A stretch of 34,392 nt of DNA from assembly GCF_002885955.2 (NCBI RefSeq), contig NZ_POQS01000003.1, forward strand, positions 1 to 34,392. The letters are read 5' to 3'. Position numbers and translations under genes: made by a program. This document shows, piece by piece, positions 16,929 to 26,892 of this stretch. Each line of letters opens with the position of its first letter. Position 1 is the first letter of the stretch. The DNA is from Achromobacter pulmonis (GTDB taxonomy: Bacteria; Pseudomonadota; Gammaproteobacteria; Burkholderiales; Burkholderiaceae_B). The notes below the pieces were generated by a model, which was not told the origin of the DNA, made no database searches, and worked only from the letters and a program-made list of their open reading frames with translations.

Positions 16929-18995
16929 ATGTATCGCATAGGGATAGACGTCGGAGGCACGTTCACCGACTTCACGATGATCGACGAGGACGCCGGCACG
17001 GTGCACTTCCACAAGGTGCCTTCCACGCCGCACGATCCCTCCGAGGCCATCGCCGCCGGCATCGGCCAGATGCTGGAGCAGCGCGGCGTCTCGCCGGCGC
17101 AGGTGTCGCACGTGGGCCACGGCACGACCGTGGCCACCAACCTCATCATCGAACGCAAGGGCGCGCGAGTCGGGCTGATCACCACGCACGGCTTTCGCGA
17201 CGTGCTGGAGATCGGCCGCCAGACGCGCCCGCACCTGTACGACTACAGCGTGGGCAAGCCGCCGGTGGCGGTGCCGCGCGAATTCCGCATCGAAGTCGCC
17301 GAGCGCGTCAATGCGGCGGGCGAGGTGCTGACGCCGCTGGACGAAGCCGCGGTGCGCGCGGCCGCCGAGCGCTACGCGCAGGCCGGCATCGAGGCGGTGA
17401 CCATCTGCTTCCTGCACGCCTACCGCAATCCCGCGCACGAGCGCCGCGCCGCGCAGATCGTGGCCGAGGTCATGCCGCAGGCCTACATCAGCCTGTCTTC
17501 CGACGTGCTGCCCGAATTCCGCGAGTACGAGCGCCTGTCGACCACCGTGCTGAACGCCGCGGTGGGGCCGAAGATGGCGCGCTACCTGGAACGCTTCCTG
17601 CAGCGGGTGCGCGAGCTGGACATCCGCCACGAACCGCACACCATCCACTCCAACGGCGGCCTGATGTCCATCGCCACGGTGCGCCAGTATCCGGTGCGCA
17701 CCTGCCTGTCCGGCCCGGCCGCGGGCGTGGTGGGCGCGGCGGCGGTGGGCCGCGCCATCGGCAGCCCGGACCTGGTGACTTTCGACGTGGGCGGCACCAG
17801 CACCGACGTGTCGCTGGTATGCGATGGCCGTCCGCTGTTCACTTCGCACCGCCAGGTGGCCGGCTATCCGGTCAAGACGCCCATGGTCGACATCCACGTG
17901 ATCGGCGCCGGCGGCGGCAGCATCGCCTGGCTGGACGACGCGGGCGCGCTGAAGGTCGGCCCGCACAGCGCCGGCGCGGTGCCGGGGCCGGTGGGCTACG
18001 GCCGCGGCGGCCAGGAGCCGACCATCACCGACGCCGAGATCGCGCTGCAGCGCCTGAATCCGGTGGCGCTGCTGAACGGCCGCATGCCGGTGCACGCGCA
18101 GGCCGCGCGCCAGGTGATCGAGCAGCGCGTGGCCGAGCCGCTGGGGCTGGGCATGGAGGCGGCGGCCGAAGGCATTCTGCGCATCGCGGCGGCCAACATG
18201 AGCCGGGCCATCCGCGCGGTGTCGACCGAGCGCGGCTACGACCTGTCGCGTTTCGCCCTGTACGCCTACGGCGGCGCGGGTCCCTTGCATGCGGCCGAGG
18301 TGGCCGAGGAATGCGGCATTCCGACGGTGATCGTGCCGCAGGAGCCCGGCACCATGTGCGCGCGCGGTATTCTGCTCAGCGACATCTCCTTCGACTTCGT
18401 GCGCAGCGAAATCTCGCTGGCCAGCCCCGACAACTGGAGCGCGATCTCGGCCATCTTCGAGGAGCTGCGCGCGCAGGCCCGGGACTGGCTGGCCGAAGAG
18501 CGCGTGGACCCGGCCTTGCGCGCCTGCCACAGCGCCATCGACGCGCGCTACGAGGGCCAGAACTTCGAGGTGCAGGTCGGCCTGGACGATACCGGTCCCG
18601 GCGGCTATGCCGAGTTCGCGCGCCGCTTCGCCGAGGCGCACGAGCGCGAATACGGCTACACGGTGGACGACCGCAAGGTGCAGATCATCAATTGCCGCAT
18701 GCAGGCCGTGGGCCAGGTGGTCAAGGCGCCGCTGGCGCCGCGCCACGTGGGCGGCGCGCTCGACGACGCCCTGCTGGGCAGGCGCCAGGCCTATTTCGGC
18801 GCCGGCCACGGCTGGGTGGACACGCCGGTCTACGACCGCGACCGCGTGCCCACCGGCGCACGCTTCACCGGCCCCGCGCTGCTCGAGGAAATGAGCTCCA
18901 CCACCGTGGTCGGCGTGGGCCACCAGGCCAGCGTCGACGAATACGGCAACCTGATCATCCGCCTGCAAGGAGGCACGCATGAGCAAGACCGATAA
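16929..18995 (+). CDS. hyuA: ATP-dependent hydantoinase / oxoprolinase alpha subunit HyuA
   Basis: Subunit of the ATP-dependent ring-opening enzyme family (N-methylhydantoinase, hydantoinase, 5-oxoprolinase, acetone carboxylase). The 688 residues contain an actin-like ATPase core: IGIDVGGTFTDF (4-15) for phosphate binding, GHGTTVATN, the second phosphate motif TFDVGGTSTDVSL, and GAGGGSIAW. The C-terminal part has the Hydant_A_C-type region ending in MSSTTVVGVGHQASVDEYGNLII. GGAAGAG precedes the start. It overlaps hyuB by 17 nt, indicating coupled translation and a stoichiometric complex. Length fits hydantoinase HyuA rather than fused 5-oxoprolinase. N-methylhydantoin is one possible substrate, not established. 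Confidence 0.9.
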   Translation: MYRIGIDVGGTFTDFTMIDEDAGTVHFHKVPSTPHDPSEAIAAGIGQMLEQRGVSPAQVSHVGHGTTVATNLIIERKGARVGLITTHGFRDVLEIGRQTRPHLYDYSVGKPPVAVPREFRIEVAERVNAAGEVLTPLDEAAVRAAAERYAQAGIEAVTICFLHAYRNPAHERRAAQIVAEVMPQAYISLSSDVLPEFREYERLSTTVLNAAVGPKMARYLERFLQRVRELDIRHEPHTIHSNGGLMSIATVRQYPVRTCLSGPAAGVVGAAAVGRAIGSPDLVTFDVGGTSTDVSLVCDGRPLFTSHRQVAGYPVKTPMVDIHVIGAGGGSIAWLDDAGALKVGPHSAGAVPGPVGYGRGGQEPTITDAEIALQRLNPVALLNGRMPVHAQAARQVIEQRVAEPLGLGMEAAAEGILRIAAANMSRAIRAVSTERGYDLSRFALYAYGGAGPLHAAEVAEECGIPTVIVPQEPGTMCARGILLSDISFDFVRSEISLASPDNWSAISAIFEELRAQARDWLAEERVDPALRACHSAIDARYEGQNFEVQVGLDDTGPGGYAEFARRFAEAHEREYGYTVDDRKVQIINCRMQAVGQVVKAPLAPRHVGGALDDALLGRRQAYFGAGHGWVDTPVYDRDRVPTGARFTGPALLEEMSSTTVVGVGHQASVDEYGNLIIRLQGGTHEQDR

Positions 18996-20700
18996 GGCCG
19001 GCGCCGCCGCGCTGGCGGACCCCATCGGCATGGAGGTGTTCTGCAACCGCCTGCTGTCCATCACCGAGGACATGAACAACACGCTGGTGCGCGCCTCGTT
19101 CTCGACCAACATCAAGGAGCGCAAGGACTGCTCCGTGGCGCTGTTCGACGCGCGCGGCCGGCTGGTGGCGCAGGGCACGCAGATTCCGCTGCACCTGGGT
19201 TCGCTGGACGGCGCGATGGGCGCGATTCTGCGCAGCTATCCGCTGGACCGGATCCGCGAAGGCGACGTCTTCATCTGCAACGATCCCTATCTGGCCGACG
19301 GCAGCCACCTGCCGGACATCAACGTCGTCACCCCGGTCTTCTGGGACGGCGCGCTGCGCTTCTTCGCGGCCAATATCGCGCACCATTCCGACGTGGGCGG
19401 CGCGGTGCCGGGATCGATCGCGGGCGGCCTGAAATCCATCTTCGAGGAAGGCATACGCATTCCCGCCTGCCGCATCGCCAGGCATGGCGAAACCGACGAG
19501 GACATGCTGCGCCTGATCTGCGCCAACACCCGCGACCCGGAGGAACGGGTGCTGGACCTGCGGGTGCAGATGGCCACCAACCGGCGCGGCGCGGCCGCCG
19601 TGCAGGGCCTGATCCGGCAGATGGGGCTGGACGCGGTGCTGCGTTCGGTGGACGACGTGATCGCCTATACGCGGCGCAGGCTGCTCAACCGCATCGCCGA
19701 ACTGCGCCAGGGCAGCTACACCTTCCGCAGCGACCTGGACGACGATGGCATGGGCGGCGATCCCGTGCCCATCCAGGTGACGCTGACCGTCGGCCCGGAC
19801 AACCTGCATTTCGATTTCGAGGGCTCCGGCGGGCAGGCGCGCGGCGCGATGAACCTGCCGTTCAACGCCCTGCGCGCCTGCGTGTACTACGCCGTCAAGG
19901 CGCTGCTGGACCCCGAACTGGCGCCCAACGCCGGCCTGTTCGATCCGATCACGCTGTCCGCCCCGGTGGGCACCATCACCAATCCCGAGCATCCGGCCGC
20001 CGTGGGCGCGCGCTCCATCACGGCGCAGAAGGTGGCGGGCGCGATCTTCGGCGCGTTCCGCGGCCTGCTGCCGCCGGACAAGATCATGGCGTCCAGCAAC
20101 GACTGCTGCCCGGCGATCGTGTTCTCTGGCCGCTGGCGCGAGCGCGCCGGGCATTTCGTGTACCTGGAAACGCTGGGCGGCGGCGCCGGCGCGCGCCTGG
20201 ACGCCGACGGCATGGACGCGGTGCACGTGCACATGACCAATACCTCCAACCTGCCGGTGGAAGCGCTGGAAAACGAGTATCCGCTGCTGATGGACGAGTA
20301 CGCGCTGATCCCGGACTCGGGCGGCGCGGGCCGCACCCGCGGCGGCCTGGCCATCGCCAAGCAGATCCGCGCGGCCGGCCCGGGCATCGTGTTCTCGGCG
20401 CGCTCGGACAGCCACACCGTGGGCGTGGCGGCCGGCGTGGACGGCGGCGGCGACGGACGCCGTGCGCGCCTGATCCGCAATTTCGGCACGCCGCAGGAAG
20501 AAATGCTGTTTTCCAAGACCGCCAACATCGCGCTGGCGCCGGGCGAAAGCGTGCGCATCGAAACCCCCGGCGGCGGCGGCTACGGCCCGCCTTCGGAGCG
20601 GCCGCTGGCGCGCATCGAACGGGACCTGGCCGACGGCAAGGTCAGCGCCCAGGCCGCGCGCGCCGCCTACGGCGAGCGCGCGGCGTTCACGCCACGTTGA
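18979..20700 (+). CDS. hyuB: ATP-dependent hydantoinase / oxoprolinase beta subunit HyuB
   Basis: Partner subunit (573 residues) that carries the hydrolytic centre. It has PIGMEVFCNRLLSITEDMN near the start, NDPYLADGSHLPD (101-113) and AHHSDVGG (134-141), whose His and Asp residues are the likely metal ligands, and ends with the Gly-rich ETPGGGGYGPP tail typical of HyuB. A perfect AAGGAGG (18965-18971) inside hyuA precedes the start. The 3' end overlaps the convergent GntR gene by 14 nt. Together with HyuA it should hydrolyse a five-membered cyclic amide at the cost of ATP. Confidence 0.91.
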   Translation: MSKTDKAGAAALADPIGMEVFCNRLLSITEDMNNTLVRASFSTNIKERKDCSVALFDARGRLVAQGTQIPLHLGSLDGAMGAILRSYPLDRIREGDVFICNDPYLADGSHLPDINVVTPVFWDGALRFFAANIAHHSDVGGAVPGSIAGGLKSIFEEGIRIPACRIARHGETDEDMLRLICANTRDPEERVLDLRVQMATNRRGAAAVQGLIRQMGLDAVLRSVDDVIAYTRRRLLNRIAELRQGSYTFRSDLDDDGMGGDPVPIQVTLTVGPDNLHFDFEGSGGQARGAMNLPFNALRACVYYAVKALLDPELAPNAGLFDPITLSAPVGTITNPEHPAAVGARSITAQKVAGAIFGAFRGLLPPDKIMASSNDCCPAIVFSGRWRERAGHFVYLETLGGGAGARLDADGMDAVHVHMTNTSNLPVEALENEYPLLMDEYALIPDSGGAGRTRGGLAIAKQIRAAGPGIVFSARSDSHTVGVAAGVDGGGDGRRARLIRNFGTPQEEMLFSKTANIALAPGESVRIETPGGGGYGPPSERPLARIERDLADGKVSAQAARAAYGERAAFTPR

Positions 20701-21490
20701 GCGTCATGGAGTATTTCATCCTGTCGTGGGGGAAGGTGGTGATGGTGGCCAGCAGCAGCACGCCGCCCTCGCCATAGTAGCGGCGCGTGATGACGAAGCC
20801 CGCCGTTTTCGGTTCGACCCGCAGCTGCCGCGCCATCGGCGCGCCGATGGGGGTGGCCGAGAACTCCTGGTTGACTTCGGTGATGCGCTCGCCGAAGTGG
20901 TCTTCGATCAGGCGCAGCAGCGAGATGCGCGACTTGACCTCGACCTGGACGCCCGAATGGGCCGGGTCGGCATAGATCAGCGTGCAGGCCGCGGGCGTGT
21001 CCTGGTCGTCCAGGGTCTTGATGGAGTTGATATGCAGCCAGGACAAGCCGGCTTCGCAGCCCAGCGTTTCGGCCAGCCGCTTGCCGAGCTTGACGGTGCG
21101 CACGTCGCGCACCAGCAGCGCGGCGTTGCGCGCGTACTGCAGCAGGTCGGGAAACTGCGAAATGCGCTGCGTGAAACGGGTGCTGGCGCGCGCGGTCTCG
21201 ACCCGCGTGCCCACGCCGGGGCGGCGCGACACCATGCCGGCCACGGTCAGCATGCGCACGGCTTCGCGCACGGTATGGCGGCTGGCGTCGAACATTTCGC
21301 ACAGCTCGTGTTCGGTGGGCAGCAGCGTCATGACGGGGTAGCGGCCGGTGCGGATGTCGTGCGAGAGCGTGCGGAAAATGCTCTTGTAGCGGGGGCCGTC
21401 GGACTCGCCGCCCGGCGCCGGAGATTCCGGTTTGCCGTGTGCTTGCCGCGCCCCGCCGGGGCCGGCCGCGCGCTCGGAGGATCGGGTCAT
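20687..21490 (-). CDS. GntR-family regulator, HutC/UTRA type
   Basis: 267-residue repressor-type regulator. The first 33 residues are a hydrophilic tail; the GntR winged HTH is at about 34-97 (RYKSIFRTLSHDIRTGRYPV, LLPTEHELCEMFDASRHTVREAVRML, then RRPGVGTRV). The rest (about 115-267) is a UTRA ligand-binding domain ending FPHDRMKYSMTLNVA. AGGAG lies 9 nt before the ATG on the minus strand. It diverges from the nine-gene transport and oxidation operon, and a dyad sits at that operon's promoter, so repression of that operon, relieved by its substrate, is the simplest reading. It could also affect hyuAB, with which it converges. Confidence 0.9.
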   Translation of the reverse strand: MTRSSERAAGPGGARQAHGKPESPAPGGESDGPRYKSIFRTLSHDIRTGRYPVMTLLPTEHELCEMFDASRHTVREAVRMLTVAGMVSRRPGVGTRVETARASTRFTQRISQFPDLLQYARNAALLVRDVRTVKLGKRLAETLGCEAGLSWLHINSIKTLDDQDTPAACTLIYADPAHSGVQVEVKSRISLLRLIEDHFGERITEVNQEFSATPIGAPMARQLRVEPKTAGFVITRRYYGEGGVLLLATITTFPHDRMKYSMTLNVA

Positions 21491-21539
21491 GGGAAGGCTC
21501 CTGCAATCGTTATATGGGGTTTATACGGACAATAACCCA

Positions 21540-21569
21540 TTGACAATGGCGTCTTGCGAGATCCATCAT
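21540..21569 (+). promoter_or_regulatory. Sigma-70 promoter of the ABC-importer / flavoenzyme operon
   Basis: A perfect -35 TTGACA (21540-21545), an 18-bp spacer, and CATCAT (21564-21569), which matches 4 of 6 of the -10 consensus. The same bases read TTGTCA on the minus strand (21541-21546), with TATAAA (21520-21525) 15 bp further along, so the GntR gene may share this -35 block. Expected transcription start on the plus strand falls inside the dyad at 21568-21597. Confidence 0.55.
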
Positions 21570-21597
21570 TTGTCCGGATGTTCATGTCCGGACAAAT
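21568..21597. promoter_or_regulatory. Probable GntR operator (11-8-11 inverted repeat)
   Basis: ATTTGTCCGGA, 8 bp, then TCCGGACAAAT: perfect 11-bp arms. TGTCCGGA also recurs as a direct repeat 14 bp apart, and a third related half-site (ACGGACAATA) lies at 21525-21534 near the GntR gene's own -10. The dyad covers the predicted transcription start of the operon, a classic place for a repressor. Which protein binds is inferred from position. Confidence 0.7.
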
Positions 21598-21662
21598 TGT
21601 ACGCCGCTCCGGCCGGCATTCGGCGGTTCTTGCAGTTTTCTTCCAAATATTCGGGGGTTTTC

Positions 21663-22691
21663 ATGGGCAAGGTACTTGCAGTGCTCGCGGCGGCGGCGAT
21701 GGCCGCCGGACTCGGCGCCAACGCGCAGGCGCAGAAACTGGTGGTGGCCGGATACGGCGGCTCGTTCGAAGACATCATGCGCAAGGAGATCTTCCCGCCT
21801 TTCGCCAAGCAGCACGGCGTCGAGCTGAACTACGTGGCCGGCAACTCCACCAACACGGTGGCGCGCCTGCAGGCGCAGAAGAGCAACCAGCAGGTCGACG
21901 TGGCCATCATCGACGACGGCCCCATGTACCAGGCCATCGCGCTGGGCTTCTGCGCGCCCATCAAGGGCCTGCCCGCCGACGACCTGTACGGAACGGCCCG
22001 CTACAAGGACGACAAGGCGGTGGCCATCGGCATCGTGGCCACCGGCATCATGTACAACAAGAAGGCCTTCGAGGAAAAGAAATGGGCGCCGCCCGAGTCC
22101 TGGAAGGACCTGAAGGACCCCAAGTACAAAAAGCAGCTGGTGATCCCGCCGCTGAACAACACCTACGGCCTGCACGCGCTGGTGGAGTACGCGCGCGAAG
22201 GCGGCGGCGGCGAGAAGAAAATCGATCCGGGCTTCGCCACCTTCAAGAACGAGGTCGGCCCCAACGTGCTGGTCTATGAGCCCTCGCCCGGCAAGATGAC
22301 GGAACTGTTTTCCAGCGGCCAGGCGGTGATCTCGGTCTGGGGCAGCGGCCGCGTCAAGGCGTTCGCCGATACCGGCTTCCCGGTGGGCTTCGTGTATCCC
22401 AAGGAAGGCGCCTACGCGCTGCTGTCGTCGGTCTGCCCGGTGGCCAAGCCCGACGCCAATCCGCTGGCCCAGACCTTCGTGCAATACCTGGTCTCGCCCG
22501 AGGTGCAGGAGAAGCTGGCCTCGGCCTACGGCTACGGCCCGGTCAACAAGAAGGCCAAGGTCACCGACGATCCCCGCGTGCCGCTGCCCATCGGCAAGCG
22601 CGCCGACGACCTGATCGTGATCGACTGGGACACCGTCAACCAGAACCGCGACGACTGGAACAAGCGCTGGACGCGGGAAATCGAGCGCTGA
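21663..22691 (+). CDS. Polyamine-type ABC transporter substrate-binding protein (PotD/SBP_bac_8 family)
   Basis: Periplasmic binding protein of 342 residues. I place the start at 21663, giving a signal peptide (MGKVLAVLAAAAMAAGLGANAQA) and a mature start QKLVVAGYGGSFEDIMRKEI, the usual first strand of this family. The open frame goes further upstream but lacks any signal-like sequence and would run through the operator. The Shine-Dalgarno is poor (GGGGGT). Family motifs include DVAIIDDGPMYQA, GIMYNKKAFEEK and a C-terminal NRDDWNKRWTREIE helix. This family takes up spermidine, putrescine, and in other members opines, thiamine or other cations; the downstream oxidases point to an amine or N-substituted amino acid. 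Confidence 0.88.
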   Translation: MGKVLAVLAAAAMAAGLGANAQAQKLVVAGYGGSFEDIMRKEIFPPFAKQHGVELNYVAGNSTNTVARLQAQKSNQQVDVAIIDDGPMYQAIALGFCAPIKGLPADDLYGTARYKDDKAVAIGIVATGIMYNKKAFEEKKWAPPESWKDLKDPKYKKQLVIPPLNNTYGLHALVEYAREGGGGEKKIDPGFATFKNEVGPNVLVYEPSPGKMTELFSSGQAVISVWGSGRVKAFADTGFPVGFVYPKEGAYALLSSVCPVAKPDANPLAQTFVQYLVSPEVQEKLASAYGYGPVNKKAKVTDDPRVPLPIGKRADDLIVIDWDTVNQNRDDWNKRWTREIER

Positions 22692-22716
22692 GACCGCGCA
22701 GCCCACGGGAGCATCC

Positions 22717-23774
<1,058 letters not shown>

Positions 23775-23778
<4 letters not shown>

Positions 23779-24641
23779 GCGCGCGCGCCAATCCCTGGCT
23801 GCTGAGCACGCCGGCGCTTGCGCTGTACGCCACCTTTCTGGTGGTGCCGATGGCGCTGGTGATCCTGATCAGCTTCTTCGACTTCCAGTTCTACGGCGGC
23901 ATGCAGGCCGCGTTCACCTGGAAAAACTACGCCGAGATATTTTCCGACGGCTATTACTACGAGATCTACGCCCGCACCTTCGGCGTGGCCGCCGCGGTCA
24001 CGCTGGCCTGTCTGGTGCTGGGTACGGCCGAGGCCTACGTGCTGTCGCGCATGGCCAATCCGTGGAAGGGCCTGTTCCTGATGGTGGTGCTGGGGCCGCT
24101 GCTGATATCGGTGGTGGTGCGCACGCTGGGCTGGGCGCTGCTGTTCGGCTCCACCGGCCTGATCAACCAGGCGCTGATGGGCATAGGGCTGATCTCCACG
24201 CCGATAGACCTGATGTACAGCAACCTGGGCGTGGCCATCGCGCTGACCCACGTGCTGGTGCCCTTCATGGTGATCTCGGTGTGGGCCTCGCTGCAGCGGA
24301 TCAATCCGTCGACCGAAGCCGCGGCGCTGTCGCTGGGCGCGACGCAGTTCACCGTGATCTGGCGCGTGGTGATTCCGCAGGTCATGCCGGGCATTTTGTC
24401 GGGCGCGATCATGGTGTTCGCGATGGCGGCCAGCTCCTTCGCCACGCCGGCCATCATCGGCGGACGGCGCCTGAAGAACGTGGCCACGGCCGCCTACGAC
24501 GAGTTCCTGAACACCTTGAACTGGCCGCTGGGCGCGGCGCTGGCGGTGGTGCTGCTGCTGGCCACCGTGGTGGTGCTGCTGTCGGCCAACCGCATCATCG
24601 AGCGCAAGTACGGCGCGGTCTTCAACCAGGCGGGAGGCTGA
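23775..24641 (+). CDS. Polyamine-type ABC transporter permease (PotB-like)
   Basis: Inner-membrane permease (288 residues, six predicted helices). The start at 23775 overlaps the ATPase stop by 4 nt; a longer open frame upstream lies inside the ATPase gene in another frame. First helix PALALYATFLVVPMALVILISFF, and the ATPase-docking EAA loop AAALSLGATQFTVIWRVVIP followed by QVMPGILSGAIMVF. It pairs with the next gene to form the channel. Confidence 0.91.
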
Positions 24642-24642
24642 G

Positions 24643-25443
24643 ATGCCATTCAAGAACGGTCCCATCGGCCTGCTGTTCCATACGCTCTTCATTCTTTTCA
24701 TCCTGGCGCCCATCGTCATGGTGTGCGCGGTGGCGTTCACGTCCGAAGGCTTCATCTCCCTGCCTTCGGGCGGGCTGTCGCTGCGCTGGTTCCGCGCCAT
24801 CCTGGACAACCCGCGCTTCGTCGACGCCTTCTGGTTCAGCCTGGGCCTGGGCGCGCTGTCGGCCAGCCTGGCCATCGTGCTGGCCGTGCCCAGCGCGCTG
24901 GCGCTGGCGCGCAACCGCTTTCGCGGACGCGAAGCGCTGGTGGCGTTTTTCCTGTCGCCGCTGATGATTCCGCACGTGGTGCTGGGCCTGGCCTTCCTGA
25001 AGTTCTTCACCACGGTGGACCTGGCGGGCACGTATTTCGGCCTGGTGGTGGCGCACGTGATTCTGATCATGCCTTATGCGCTGCGCCTGGTGCTGGCCTC
25101 GGCCACCGGCATAGACCCGGCGCTGGAGCGCGCGGCGCAATCGCTGGGCGCGTCCAACTGGACGGCGTTCCGGCGGGTGGTGCTGCCGCTGCTGCTGCCG
25201 GGCGTGGTCAGCGGCTGGGTGATCGCCTTCATCACCAGCTTCGACGAACTGACGATGTCCATCTTCATCGCCTCGCCGTCGACCACCACGCTGCCCGTGC
25301 GCATCTTCCTGCACATCGAAGACACGATCGACCCGCTGGTGACCGCGGTGTCGGCCGTGCTGATCTACGTGACCATCATCGCCATATTCATCCTGGACCG
25401 CGCGGTGGGCCTGGAGAAGCTGTTTGTAGGAAAGGGACGCTAA
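24643..25443 (+). CDS. Polyamine-type ABC transporter permease (PotC-like)
   Basis: Second permease (266 residues), starting 1 nt after the previous stop. The first helix is HTLFILFILAPIVMVCAVAF; the EAA loop is ERAAQSLGASNWTAFRRVVLP; TSFDELTMSIFIASPS is a PotC-family hallmark. Its TAA overlaps the next ATG (TAATG, 1 nt). This very close junction joins the transport half of the operon to the oxidase half, so the imported compound is probably the oxidase substrate. Confidence 0.92.
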   Translation: MPFKNGPIGLLFHTLFILFILAPIVMVCAVAFTSEGFISLPSGGLSLRWFRAILDNPRFVDAFWFSLGLGALSASLAIVLAVPSALALARNRFRGREALVAFFLSPLMIPHVVLGLAFLKFFTTVDLAGTYFGLVVAHVILIMPYALRLVLASATGIDPALERAAQSLGASNWTAFRRVVLPLLLPGVVSGWVIAFITSFDELTMSIFIASPSTTTLPVRIFLHIEDTIDPLVTAVSAVLIYVTIIAIFILDRAVGLEKLFVGKGR

Positions 25444-26600
25444 TGACGGAAGAAACGGAACTGGCGCCGCGTGCGCCCGCGCATCGCGGGATCTACGACG
25501 CGGCGGTGATAGGCGGAGGACTGGTCGGTTCGGCCATCGCCTACGGCCTGCGGCGCGAACTGGACCACGTGGCCGTGCTGGACGAGGGCGACGTCGCCTA
25601 CCGGGCCTCGCGCGGCAACTTCGGGCTGGTCTGGGTGCAGAGCAAGGGCATGGGCCTGCCGCGCTACGGCGTGTGGACCATGACCTCGGCCATGGGCTGG
25701 CCGCGGCTGGCGGCGCAGCTGCTGGAGGAAACCGGCGTGGACGTGCACCTGGAGCAGCGCGGCGGCCTGCATGCGCTGTTGAGCGAAGAGGAGCTGGAGG
25801 CCCGCGTCAAGTTCATGCAGACCCTGCTGGCGCAGCCCGGCATGGCGAGCTACGACTGGAAGCTGCTGGACCGCGCCGAGCTCGCGGACCTGGTGCCGGG
25901 CATCGGCCCGGAAGTGCGCGGCGCGACCTGGACGCCGGTCGACGGCATCGCCAACCCGCTCAAGCTGCTGCGCGCGCTGCACATGAGTTTTGCACAGCGG
26001 GTTGTGGACTACCTGCCGCGCCGTCCGGCGCAGCGCATCCGCCAGCGCGACGGCGTGTTCGAGATCGACACGCCGGCCGGCGCCGTGCGCGCGCGCAAGC
26101 TGGTGCTGGCCTCGGGCCTGTCCAACAAGGCGCTGGGCGCGCAACTGGGCCTGGACGTGCCGGTGCGCCCGCAGCGCGGCCAGATCGTGGTGCTGGAGCG
26201 CACGCGCCGCATGCTGGAGACGCCGCTGTCCACTCTGCGCCAGACCGACGAAGGCACCTGGCTGATCGGCGATTCGCAGGAAGAGGCGGGTTACGCCGAC
26301 AACCAGGTGGGCCTGCCCATCCTGGGCACGCTGGCCGACCGCGCCGTGCGCACCCTGCCGGCGCTGCGCGACGTGCGCGTGGTGCGCAGCTGGGCGGCGC
26401 TGCGCGTGATGTCCAAGGACGGTTTCCCGATCTATCAGCAATCCGAAACGTGCCCGGGGGCGTTCGTCGCCACCTGCCACAGCGGCGTGACGCTGGCGGC
26501 CGCGCACGCGCTCAATCTGGCGCCCATGATCGCCGCCGGCTCGATGGCCGACGACATGGCGCCGTTCTCGACCCGGAGGTTCCATGTTCAAGAGGCTTGA
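25443..26600 (+). CDS. DAO-family FAD oxidoreductase, beta subunit of an Hcn/opine-oxidase/D-hydroxyproline-dehydrogenase-type complex
   Basis: Flavoenzyme of 385 residues with an N-terminal Rossmann FAD site GGGLVGSAIA (24-33), the DAO-type QRGGLHALLSEEEL strand, the central VRPQRGQIVV segment and the C-terminal second FAD contact (ATCHSGVTLAAAHAL). It resembles the HcnC, OoxB/NoxB and D-hydroxyproline dehydrogenase beta subunits, which oxidise the C-N bond of an amino or imino acid. I assign it to such a complex because the two following genes are the matching [2Fe-2S] and FAD/NAD-fold subunits. The next gene overlaps it by 17 nt. The substrate could be an opine, D-hydroxyproline or other D- or N-alkyl amino acid, or glycine. 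Confidence 0.87.
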   Translation: MTEETELAPRAPAHRGIYDAAVIGGGLVGSAIAYGLRRELDHVAVLDEGDVAYRASRGNFGLVWVQSKGMGLPRYGVWTMTSAMGWPRLAAQLLEETGVDVHLEQRGGLHALLSEEELEARVKFMQTLLAQPGMASYDWKLLDRAELADLVPGIGPEVRGATWTPVDGIANPLKLLRALHMSFAQRVVDYLPRRPAQRIRQRDGVFEIDTPAGAVRARKLVLASGLSNKALGAQLGLDVPVRPQRGQIVVLERTRRMLETPLSTLRQTDEGTWLIGDSQEEAGYADNQVGLPILGTLADRAVRTLPALRDVRVVRSWAALRVMSKDGFPIYQQSETCPGAFVATCHSGVTLAAAHALNLAPMIAAGSMADDMAPFSTRRFHVQEA

Positions 26601-26892
26601 CGAGGCGCAGCGCCAGGCGCAGGACGCGCCGGTGCGTGTAACGGTCAACGGCGCCGAGCTGCGCTGCCGCCAGGGCGACAGCGTCGCCGCGGCGTTGTTC
26701 GCCGGCGGCGTGCAGGCCTGTCGCGACACGGCCGTCAACGAAGTGCCGCGCGGTCCCTATTGCATGATGGGCGTGTGCTACGACTGCCTGGTCACCATCG
26801 ACGGCCAGGCCAACCAGCAGGGCTGCATGACGGCCGTGCGCGAAGGCATGAAAATCGAGCGCCAGCTGGGCGCGCGCAAGGTGCAGGCATGA
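26584..26892 (+). CDS. Small [2Fe-2S] ferredoxin-like subunit of the dehydrogenase complex (HcnA-like)
   Basis: 102-residue iron-sulfur protein with a plant-ferredoxin-type cluster motif: Cys60, Cys65 and Cys68 in GPYCMMGVCYDCLV, and Cys81 in QQGCMT. The N-terminal half (VRVTVNGAELRCRQGDSVAAALFAGG) is the usual beta-grasp start. It matches the gamma subunit of HcnABC-like enzymes (about 100 residues), where it relays electrons between flavin subunits. It overlaps both neighbours (17 nt and 4 nt), as expected for a fixed-ratio complex. Confidence 0.9.
   Translation: MFKRLDEAQRQAQDAPVRVTVNGAELRCRQGDSVAAALFAGGVQACRDTAVNEVPRGPYCMMGVCYDCLVTIDGQANQQGCMTAVREGMKIERQLGARKVQA

Noticed and set aside
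16821..19178. A 785-residue antisense open frame over hyuA, and similar long ones at 8239-10164 and 1040-2089
   Set aside because: Same GC-driven shadow effect; compositions are Arg/Ala/Gly/His-rich and the sense frames are clear family members.
21432..21662. N-terminal extension of the polyamine-type binding protein
   Set aside because: It would run through the GntR start, promoter and operator, and the signal peptide begins at 21663.
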